A stretch of DNA of 12,256 bases from Flavobacterium psychrophilum (lineage in GTDB: Bacteria > Bacteroidota > Bacteroidia > Flavobacteriales > Flavobacteriaceae). Position numbers and translations under genes: made by a program. Below are positions 6,728-12,256 of the stretch, piece after piece. The stretch is taken from NCBI GenBank assembly GCA_022730285.1, contig DZCQ01000003.1, positions 99,021 through 111,276 of the forward strand. Reading direction: 5' to 3'. The notes below the pieces were generated by a model. It did not search any database, was not told where the DNA came from, and was given only the letters and a program-made list of their open reading frames with translations. Numbering within the stretch: the first letter of the stretch is position 1; each line of letters starts with the position of its first letter.

Positions 6728-7162
6728 ATGAAAGCAATTGTTAAAATGGGTTTTTTTCTAGGATTAATTAGCGTATTAATTAGTTGTAATGGAAGCAAAA
6801 AAAACGAAGAAAATTTTGGTGCAATTCCTACAGAATCAAAATCGATTAATGATGTAGTAACTACAGTTGAATCTTCAGAATTTCCATTAGCTGCACAAGG
6901 AAAAGCATTGTTTGAAGGTAAGGGTACTTGTGCAACTTGCCATAAAACAGATGTAAAGGTAATTGGCCCTAGTTTGCAAGAAATTGCAAAAATATATAAA
7001 GAGAAGAAAGGGAATATAGTAAACTTTTTAAAAGGAGAATCGGAAGCAATTGTAGATCCTTCTCAATATGAAGTAATGAAAGCAAATTTTGTAATTACAA
7101 AAGCAATGAGCAACGAAGATTTACAATCTTTAGAACAATATATAAAGAGTCAAGGTAATTAG
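6728..7162 (+). CDS. Small c-type cytochrome lipoprotein
   Basis: A 144-residue exported single-heme cytochrome. The N-terminus MKAIVKMGFFLGLISVLISC ends in a lipobox (LISC, Cys20), so the protein should be lipidated and anchored to a membrane, facing the periplasm or the cell surface. The lysine/acid-rich stretch after the Cys (NGSKKNEE) vaguely resembles the Bacteroidetes surface-export signal. After a Ser/Thr-rich linker (about 30-52) comes one cytochrome c domain with heme-binding CATCH (68-72), the conserved GPSLQEIAKIY (80-90), and methionines at 117 and 127, of which Met117 is the likelier sixth heme ligand. It ends with SNEDLQSLEQYI, the usual C-terminal helix. It starts 95 bases after hemB. 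A near-match -7 box TAATTTTA (6700-6707) lacks a -33 partner, so it may have its own promoter or be read through from hemB. It probably carries electrons in respiration; the partner is unknown. Confidence 0.9.
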   Translation: MKAIVKMGFFLGLISVLISCNGSKKNEENFGAIPTESKSINDVVTTVESSEFPLAAQGKALFEGKGTCATCHKTDVKVIGPSLQEIAKIYKEKKGNIVNFLKGESEAIVDPSQYEVMKANFVITKAMSNEDLQSLEQYIKSQGN

Positions 7163-7173
7163 TTTTATGTGGA

Positions 7174-7201
7174 CGCCATTATTTTGATTTAAATCATGGC
7201 G
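7174..7201. terminator. Inverted repeat after the cytochrome gene
   Basis: CGCCAT (7174-7179) and ATGGCG (7196-7201) are exact reverse complements 12 bases after the cytochrome stop. The loop contains a second palindrome, GATTTAAATC (7186-7195). There is no T-run, so termination here is doubtful; it may protect the mRNA 3' end, with 7223-7266 as the true terminator. Confidence 0.3.
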
Positions 7202-7222
7202 ATTTCATAATTCTATTTGGTT

Positions 7223-7266
7223 AAACACAAAGCGAAAAAATTCTGATTTTTAGCTTTGTGTTTTTT
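7223..7266 (+). terminator. Intrinsic terminator of the cytochrome (and perhaps hem) transcript
   Basis: AAACACAAAGC (7223-7233) pairs perfectly with GCTTTGTGTTT (7253-7263). After a small internal loop the stem continues with AAAAAT and ATTTTT around a TCTG tetraloop. A run of six T (7261-7266) overlaps the end of the stem on the plus strand. It stands between convergent genes; on the minus strand only three T follow, so it works mainly for the plus strand. Confidence 0.75.
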
Positions 7267-7398
7267 ATTATACGTAGTGCAAACGCTATAATAATGTAGT
7301 TTAATTTATTTTAACCTTTTTGAATTTACGACTTTAAAACTTCCACTTATTTAGTATTAATTATTCTTTTAAAATCTGTTTGTCAAAAGGAAAAGGAT

Positions 7399-9267
7399 TT
7401 AACTTTTATATAAATTATTCTCTCTATTCACATCTGTCATTAATTCGCTTCCATCAATTACAATGGATTTAATTTTAGCTTTTTCAGAAGTAATAGTAAA
7501 TTCAAAAGTTGGATATGCCCAATCCCAACCTTCTAGTACTGTTCGTTTAATTAAAGGAGTTTGATTTGGCTTTATCCATCGCATAAGAGTTTGAGGTATA
7601 TAAAAGCTCTCTTGTTCTCCATTTGTGTAAGTAACTAAAATATCTAATGGCATTGGCATTTTTCCAGAGCGTTCTAATACAACTTTTGTGTTTTGATTGT
7701 TGCTTTCTACAGATTTAATGCCATAATCAACCGTATTTGTTGTTTTAGTCCAATCGTTCAAATACCAATCTAAATTTGCTCCAGAAACCTTTTCGGCAGT
7801 ATGTTTAATATCATTAGGAGTTGGGTGTGTAAATTTAAAATCGGCAAAGTATCTTTTTAATGTTTTCATCATATTTTCTTTTCCAATAAGATATTGTAAT
7901 TGTGTTAAAAATATGTTTCCTTTGCTATATGCATCAATACTGTAACTTCTGTTTTCTAAATACCTATCAGAATGAGTGGTTTGTGGCTCTTCCTTGCCAG
8001 ATTTTACCAATGCGTAATAACCTAAATAGGAATCGGAATGTGGGTTTACTTGCTTATTGATAGCTATTTCGTTAAGTCCAAAATTTTCTAACCATGTGGT
8101 AAAGCCTTCGTCCATCCAGCTGTTTTTGGCTTCGTTGGAAGCAAGAACTTGTTGAAACCAAGAATGTGCCATTTCATGAGCAGTTACTCCAAGCAATCCT
8201 TCAAAGCTACCTTCTCCTAAAATTAAAGTGCACATTGCATATTCCATACCACCATCTCCACCTTGAATCACGGAATATTGTTTGTATGGATATTTTCCAA
8301 CCGTTTGATTATAAATTTGCATTAATTCGGCTGTTTTTGGTTGTAATTTTTTCCAGTTTTCAATTATTTTAGGATTATTTTTATATAGAAAATGGAGTGT
8401 TGTTCCAAAGTTTGTTTGTAGCTTGTCGTGTATGTAGTTTGGATCTGCAGCCCAAGCAAAATCATGTACATTTGGAGCGTAAAAATACCAAGTTAGTGTT
8501 TTTTGTTTTTTAGGAATAGTAACAAGAACACCATTATCTTGATAATTATGCCCTATTTCATTTGGATTTTGCAAATAACCACTTCCACCTAAAACATAAT
8601 TTTTATCAATAGTAATCTTTACATCAAAATTTCCCCAAACCCCGTGAAATTCTCTTGCAATGTAAGGGTCTGCTTGCCAACCTTCATAATCGTATTCTGC
8701 TAATTTTGGATACCACTGCGTCATGGAAAGAGCAACACCCTCTTTATTATTTCGTCCTGAACGACGAATTTGCACAGGTACTTGTCCATTAAAATCTAAG
8801 GTAAAAGTAGTTGTAGTGTGTGGCAATAATGGCTTTGCCAAATCAACTTCTAGAATTGTACTAACTACTTTATTTTTTAATTCAATTCCGTCTTGCTTAA
8901 GATTCGAAATGTTTAAAAACCCTATTTCATTAGGCTTTAAGTTTGCAATTCTGCTTTGTTTTACTTCTTTGTTTTCAATTTTTACTTTCGTAACCATGCG
9001 GCCGTCAGGGTCTTTTATAGATTTTATTCTTGCATCCATACAGCTATTGGGCTGAAAAGCATTGTTAAACAAATGATAATAAACTCTATATAAAGTGTCG
9101 GGAGAATTATTAGTATAAGCTAAGGTTTGCTTTCCTTTATACTGATAGTTTTTAACGTCCATATCTACCTCCATTTTATAGTCCACATGTTGTTGCCAAT
9201 AACCTGGATTTGGATTATTTTGTGCTAAAGCACTGAATACACAAAGTAAAAAAAAGTAATTTTTCAT
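7399..9267 (-). CDS. Secreted M1-family (gluzincin) aminopeptidase
   Basis: A 622-residue zinc metallopeptidase that probably trims N-terminal residues from peptides outside the cytoplasm. The N-terminus MKNYFFLLCVFSALAQ is a signal peptide with cleavage likely near Ala15-Gln16. The N-terminal beta domain (about 20-260) is followed by the catalytic domain with GGMEYAM (339-345, the substrate-binding exopeptidase motif, GxMEN in classic M1 enzymes) and HEMAHSWF (364-371), with His364 and His368 as zinc ligands, Glu365 as catalytic base and Glu387 in WMDEGFTTW as third ligand at the expected HExxH-18-E spacing. A helical segment (about 440-510) and a C-terminal beta region follow. No type IX sorting domain is evident. 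It is shorter than the roughly 850-residue PepN type and fits the Bacteroidetes secreted M1 group. A TAAATTTG -7 match at 9347-9340 without a clear -33 may be its promoter. Confidence 0.93.
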   Translation of the reverse strand: MKNYFFLLCVFSALAQNNPNPGYWQQHVDYKMEVDMDVKNYQYKGKQTLAYTNNSPDTLYRVYYHLFNNAFQPNSCMDARIKSIKDPDGRMVTKVKIENKEVKQSRIANLKPNEIGFLNISNLKQDGIELKNKVVSTILEVDLAKPLLPHTTTTFTLDFNGQVPVQIRRSGRNNKEGVALSMTQWYPKLAEYDYEGWQADPYIAREFHGVWGNFDVKITIDKNYVLGGSGYLQNPNEIGHNYQDNGVLVTIPKKQKTLTWYFYAPNVHDFAWAADPNYIHDKLQTNFGTTLHFLYKNNPKIIENWKKLQPKTAELMQIYNQTVGKYPYKQYSVIQGGDGGMEYAMCTLILGEGSFEGLLGVTAHEMAHSWFQQVLASNEAKNSWMDEGFTTWLENFGLNEIAINKQVNPHSDSYLGYYALVKSGKEEPQTTHSDRYLENRSYSIDAYSKGNIFLTQLQYLIGKENMMKTLKRYFADFKFTHPTPNDIKHTAEKVSGANLDWYLNDWTKTTNTVDYGIKSVESNNQNTKVVLERSGKMPMPLDILVTYTNGEQESFYIPQTLMRWIKPNQTPLIKRTVLEGWDWAYPTFEFTITSEKAKIKSIVIDGSELMTDVNRENNLYKS

Positions 9268-9353
9268 TTTTTGAAAAGAATATAAATTGTTGTTTTTGAA
9301 TATATTTTTAAGACACTTGTTTTACAAATAAGGCAATATCAAATTTATAAAAA

Positions 9354-9381
9354 AACCACAAAGCATACTATCTTTGTGGTT
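9354..9381 (-). terminator. Intrinsic terminator after the S8 peptidase gene
   Basis: AACCACAAAG (9354-9363) and CTTTGTGGTT (9372-9381) form a perfect 10-bp stem with an 8-base loop. Read on the minus strand, a run of seven T follows (9355-9349 on the complement), starting 29 bases past the S8 gene's stop. The plus strand also has a T-run two bases after the stem, so the signal may work both ways. Confidence 0.8.
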
Positions 9382-9409
9382 CGTTTTTTTGAAATTTATA
9401 GTATTTAAC

Positions 9410-11014
9410 CTACTTTTTGTTTGCTATTTTTTCTGCCAAAATAAGTGCATTGTATGCATTTACAATTTTCCCAGATTTAGATATGTTGTTTAATTTTGTT
9501 TGTTCTCCAGCTTCTCCAGCAAGTACAAATGTGTTAGAAAGTGGTGTTCCAGAATCCATAATAATATGTTTTACTTGTGATGCTGTTAAGCTAGGATAAA
9601 AAGCACGTATTAAAGCGGCCACTCCTGCCACATTAGGCGACGCCATAGAAGTTCCTTGCAAGTATTCGTAAGTATTATTAGGGGTAGTAGCATAAATTTT
9701 AACACCCGGTGCAAATACATCTACATTCTCTATTCCATAATTAGAAAAATTTGCCATTTGTTTAGCTCCATATTCATAATTTAAAGCCCCTACAGTTAGA
9801 ACATTGTCTGCATATTCTGGATTTTTCCCGTCAGCATCATTAGGAAAGTTAGGTTCGTTATCTATGTTTTTAGCATCATTACCAGCTGCATGCACAAATA
9901 AAACGTCTTTGCTTTCAGCATATTTTATAGCATCATAAACCCACTGCTTATTTGGGGAGTAGCTTTTTCCGAAACTACCATTGATAACTTTTGCACCATT
10001 ATCTGCTGCATAGCGTATTGCAAGTGCTATATCTTTATCATATTCGTCCCCGTTGGGAACAGCACGAACTGCCATTATATCCACATAATCGGTAGCTATA
10101 CCGTCTCCACCTTTGTTGTTATTTCTTACGGCTCCTATAATTCCTGCCACATGTGTTCCATGTTTTGCACTTTCTTTTTTAGGACCTATTACATTATTGT
10201 CACCATAATTTTTGTCTGTAATATCGTTTGGATTATCTCCTGTTTTTCTTCCAGCAAATTCTGGATTTAAATTATAATTTAACTGGTCGTAAATATAGTT
10301 TTTGTATTCTTGTATTTCGCTGTCAAATTCACTTTTAGGAGTACTAGATAATATCTGTGTAAACATCCCTTTGTACTGTATTAGTGTGGGATCTGTTGTT
10401 TGCATTGCTTTTACATCTTCTAGTGTAAAATTATCTTTTTTCAAATAACTTCTAATTTCTTTGTCTGCCGCAAGTAACATATCAATTTGTTGTTTTTGTG
10501 GCATTAATTCTGCTTTGCTTTTTTCTAAACTTGCAAAAGCATCTTTGTATTCTTGCGACGAAACGTCTCCTTTTTTTACAATTCGAGTCATTTCTAACTG
10601 TTCATCGTCTGCATTTCCAAGAAAATTCCAACCATGAATATCGTCTATGTATCCGTTATTATCATCGTCTTTTTTATTGCCAGCAATTTCTTTTGGATTC
10701 GTCCAAATTGTTGGTTTTAAGTCTTCATGATCTATGTCTATTCCTGAATCTACAACTGCAACAATAATTTTTTTTGGTTTTTTACCTTTTAAAAGTTGTG
10801 TATATGCTTTATCTACACTCATTCCAGGCACTGTATCTATAGCTAAATCTAGATGACTCCACCTTTTTAAATCTTTTTCTTGTAATTTTGTAGTTTTTAA
10901 TGGTTGCTTGTCTATGTTTGCAACATTTGTGGCAACTACTGCTTTTGGCGTACCACAACTTGCTAATACGAGAGATAATACTCCTGTGTAATAAATGGAT
11001 TTAGATAACTTCAT
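9410..11014 (-). CDS. Lipoprotein subtilisin-like serine peptidase (family S8)
   Basis: A 534-residue exported subtilase. I chose the ATG at 11014, giving MKLSKSIYYTGVLSLVLASC with a lipobox (LASC, Cys20). An in-frame ATG at 11035 would add MQNYLYK before the signal. The catalytic triad is complete: Asp89 in VAVVDSGIDIDHEDL, His285 in HGTHVAGIIGA and Ser456 in GTSMASPNVAGVAALIR, with oxyanion Asn379 in HAAGND. KDDDNNGYIDDIHGWNF (115-131) looks like a calcium-binding acidic loop. About 140 helical, charged residues (roughly 140-280) separate the Asp and His blocks, far more than in subtilisin. I see no clear C-terminal sorting domain, and no obvious long propeptide. It is likely a cell-envelope protease for general protein degradation; the substrate is unknown. 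It lies 61 bases after the hydrolase gene and may be co-transcribed with it, ending at the 9354-9381 terminator. Confidence 0.93.
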   Translation of the reverse strand: MKLSKSIYYTGVLSLVLASCGTPKAVVATNVANIDKQPLKTTKLQEKDLKRWSHLDLAIDTVPGMSVDKAYTQLLKGKKPKKIIVAVVDSGIDIDHEDLKPTIWTNPKEIAGNKKDDDNNGYIDDIHGWNFLGNADDEQLEMTRIVKKGDVSSQEYKDAFASLEKSKAELMPQKQQIDMLLAADKEIRSYLKKDNFTLEDVKAMQTTDPTLIQYKGMFTQILSSTPKSEFDSEIQEYKNYIYDQLNYNLNPEFAGRKTGDNPNDITDKNYGDNNVIGPKKESAKHGTHVAGIIGAVRNNNKGGDGIATDYVDIMAVRAVPNGDEYDKDIALAIRYAADNGAKVINGSFGKSYSPNKQWVYDAIKYAESKDVLFVHAAGNDAKNIDNEPNFPNDADGKNPEYADNVLTVGALNYEYGAKQMANFSNYGIENVDVFAPGVKIYATTPNNTYEYLQGTSMASPNVAGVAALIRAFYPSLTASQVKHIIMDSGTPLSNTFVLAGEAGEQTKLNNISKSGKIVNAYNALILAEKIANKK

Positions 11015-11075
11015 CTTGTATAAATAATTTTGCATAAAGGTCTTCTTTTTTTTTAATAATTTATTTATTTTAACA

Positions 11076-11936
11076 TTATATTAATACATCTTCGCAAGAA
11101 AATACTTGGTTTAGTCGAATTCCTTTTTCGGTCTCTTGCACCGTTATAATTGGGTTGTGAGCATCGTGTTCTAAAAATAAATAATAGTTATTTTGGACTG
11201 CTTTTTTTAAAAATATTTCTTTCTCTTGTAATGTCATCAACGGTCTTGTGTCATATCCCATAACATACGGAAGTGGTAAATGTCCTGCAGTTGGAATTAA
11301 ATCGGCACAAAAAACAATAGTTTTATCTTTGTATTGAATTTGAGGAAGCATCATTTTTTCGGTATGACCATTTACATAATGAATAGCAAAGTTTAATTCT
11401 TTAGAAAAACCAAAATCTTCCGTTCCTAAATTAATAAAATTTAAATGTCCACTTTCTTGAATTGGGATTATATTTTCTGTTAAAAAAGATGCCTTTTCTC
11501 TTGCGTTTGGGATAGTAGCCCAATCCCAATGATTTTTATTACTCCAAAATTTTGCGTTTTTAAAAGCTATTTCATAGCCGGTTTTTTTATTGTTCCAATT
11601 GACACTTCCACCACAATGATCAAAATGCAAATGTGTTAAAAAAACATCGGTAATGTCATCTCGATGAAACCCATACTTTGCTAATGATTTATCTAACGAA
11701 TAATCCCCCCAAAGAGAATAATAGCTAAAAAACTTTTCCGATTGCTTATTGCCCATTCCAGTGTCAATCAGAATTAACCGACTACCATCTTCAATCAGCA
11801 AACATCGTGCTGCTATGTCTATTAAATTATTTTGGTCAGCTGGATTTGTTTTGTCCCAAATTGTTTTTGGCACTACTCCAAACATGGCACCACCATCTAG
11901 TTTAAAGTTTCCGGATTCTATGGAATAAAGTTTCAT
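11076..11936 (-). CDS. Metallo-beta-lactamase-fold hydrolase (lactonase-like)
   Basis: A 286-residue cytoplasmic protein with no signal peptide. The MBL-fold metal site is complete: THLHFDHCGG with His102, His104, Asp106 and His107, then His191 in VNGHTEKM, Asp212 in FCADLIP and His257 in LEHDAH, which together would bind two metal ions. IDTGMGNK (57-64) precedes the site as expected. This arrangement is shared with AHL lactonases, MBL-type hydrolases and related enzymes, so hydrolysis of a lactone or ester is plausible but the substrate cannot be read from sequence. I chose the ATG at 11936 (MKLYSIESGNFKLDGGAMFG). The upstream in-frame ATG at 11957 adds only MQIQFYI. It is divergent from the gene starting at 12112, and the two share a short regulatory region with a perfect palindrome. 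Confidence 0.9.
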   Translation of the reverse strand: MKLYSIESGNFKLDGGAMFGVVPKTIWDKTNPADQNNLIDIAARCLLIEDGSRLILIDTGMGNKQSEKFFSYYSLWGDYSLDKSLAKYGFHRDDITDVFLTHLHFDHCGGSVNWNNKKTGYEIAFKNAKFWSNKNHWDWATIPNAREKASFLTENIIPIQESGHLNFINLGTEDFGFSKELNFAIHYVNGHTEKMMLPQIQYKDKTIVFCADLIPTAGHLPLPYVMGYDTRPLMTLQEKEIFLKKAVQNNYYLFLEHDAHNPIITVQETEKGIRLNQVFSCEDVLI

Positions 11937-11996
11937 AATATAAAATTGTATTTGCAATATACAAAATAATATGTTACTTTTTTTTATAAAATTAGT

Positions 11997-12018
11997 TTTT
12001 TTGACTTAAGTCAAAAAA
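11997..12018. promoter_or_regulatory. Perfect 22-bp palindrome between divergent genes
   Basis: TTTTTTGACTT (11997-12007) is followed immediately by its exact reverse complement AAGTCAAAAAA (12008-12018). It could be mistaken for a bidirectional terminator, but both flanking genes start here and none ends here, so an operator or a leader hairpin is likelier. It would fall inside the leader of the minus-strand hydrolase transcript if that starts near 12034. Confidence 0.5.
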
Positions 12019-12032
12019 CAAAGTGAAAAACA

Positions 12033-12061
12033 TTGAATTTCAAAAATATTTAATATGTTTG
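12033..12061 (+). promoter_or_regulatory. Candidate promoter of the VGIGTT-type gene
   Basis: TTG at 12033-12035 and TATGTTTG at 12054-12061 (exact TAnnTTTG) are 18 nt apart. Transcription would start near 12068, giving a leader of about 44 nt to the ATG at 12112. The -33 element coincides with the predicted start of the opposing transcript, and the two -7 boxes are only five bases apart. Confidence 0.5.
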
Positions 12062-12066
12062 CACAA
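12041..12066 (-). promoter_or_regulatory. Candidate promoter of the hydrolase gene
   Basis: On the minus strand TATTTTTG (12048-12041) fits TAnnTTTG exactly. The nearest TTG (12066-12064) is only 15 nt upstream, which is short, so this is tentative. It would leave a leader of roughly 100 nt containing the 11997-12018 palindrome. Confidence 0.3.
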
Positions 12067-12111
12067 TATTAATAGTTAGATATTTAGCTAAAATAAAACC
12101 TCCAAATTATT

Positions 12112-12256
12112 ATGAAAAAAACAATATTTATTTTCTCCATTTTAATGTGCAATTTTGCATTTTCGCAAGTGGGTATTGGTACAACATCTCCAAATGGAGC
12201 TTTAGATGTAACCTCTACAACCGATGGATTAATAATGCCACGAGTTGCACTAACCA
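12112..12256 (+). CDS. Secreted VGIGTT-signature protein, N-terminus only (cut by the window end)
   Basis: The frame opens at ATG 12112 and runs off the window after 48 codons. It starts with a signal peptide, MKKTIFIFSILMCNFAFSQ, with cleavage expected after the Ser before Gln. The mature N-terminus VGIGTTSPNGALDVTSTTDG is followed by LIMPRVALT. The VGIGTT-P-ALDV pattern is common in secreted Bacteroidetes proteins whose remaining parts vary (adhesin-like, tail-fibre-like or of unknown function); LIMPR takes the place of the more usual FLPPR. The rest of the protein, including any type IX sorting domain, is outside the window, so no function can be assigned. It has a good candidate promoter at 12033-12061. 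Confidence 0.8.
   Translation, partial: MKKTIFIFSILMCNFAFSQVGIGTTSPNGALDVTSTTDGLIMPRVALT

Noticed and set aside
7264..7398. Small gene or RNA in the gap between the cytochrome and M1 peptidase genes
   Set aside because: AT-rich sequence with no open frame, hairpin or motif I could support.
11997..12018. Bidirectional intrinsic terminator
   Set aside because: It has the T/A-flanked shape, but both flanking genes begin here and none ends here; listed as a regulatory palindrome instead.
1..12256. Novel multi-gene defence, secretion or mobile system
   Set aside because: Every full-length gene belongs to a recognisable housekeeping or common exported family; no integrase, transposase, CRISPR repeats or toxin-antitoxin pair is present.

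Overview
The window looks like a chromosomal segment of a member of the Bacteroidota, most likely a Flavobacterium-like member of Flavobacteriaceae. The DNA is strongly AT-rich, ribosome binding sites are weak or absent, and promoter candidates fit the Bacteroidetes TTG / TAnnTTTG pattern. The heme proteins read like flavobacterial ones. The last gene begins with the VGIGTTSPNGALDV signature typical of secreted Bacteroidetes proteins. This assignment rests on family recognition and composition only.

Layout. (1) 1-280 (-): start of an AraC-family regulator, cut by the window edge. (2) 281-506: divergent regulatory region with a perfect 23-bp palindrome, degenerate copies of it, and promoter candidates facing both ways. 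(3) 507-6632 (+): six tightly packed tetrapyrrole genes in the order hemA-hemC-hemD-hemE-hemF-hemB. Two gaps carry oddities: a perfect 16-bp-arm hairpin between hemD and hemE, and a 3'-terminal tRNA fragment on the minus strand between hemE and hemF. hemE also carries an apparent in-frame insertion of about 27 codons. (4) 6728-7162 (+): a small c-type cytochrome lipoprotein, followed by hairpins and a terminator. (5) 7399-9267 (-): secreted M1-like zinc aminopeptidase. (6) 9410-11014 (-): lipoprotein subtilase of family S8, ending in a strong terminator. (7) 11076-11936 (-): metallo-beta-lactamase-fold hydrolase. (8) 11937-12111: divergent promoter region with a 22-bp perfect palindrome. (9) 12112-12256 (+): start of a secreted VGIGTT-type protein, cut by the window end.

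How the genes work together. HemA starts the C5 route (glutamyl-tRNA to glutamate-1-semialdehyde). HemB condenses two 5-aminolevulinates to porphobilinogen, HemC polymerises four of these, HemD closes the ring with inversion, HemE decarboxylates to coproporphyrinogen III, and HemF oxidises this to protoporphyrinogen IX using O2. HemL, protoporphyrinogen oxidase and ferrochelatase are not in the window and must be encoded elsewhere if heme is made. The AraC-type regulator is a plausible local controller. The cytochrome just downstream is a consumer of heme. The remaining minus-strand genes are ordinary secreted peptidases and a hydrolase with no evident link to heme.

I see no CRISPR array, insertion sequence, phage or defence system, and no clearly undescribed multi-gene system. 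The most interesting items are the operator-like repeats, the hemE insertion, the hemD/hemE hairpin and the tRNA fossil. No gene-free stretch exceeds 300 bases; the longest, 7163-7398, holds two hairpins and then about 130 bases of AT-rich sequence with nothing I can name.
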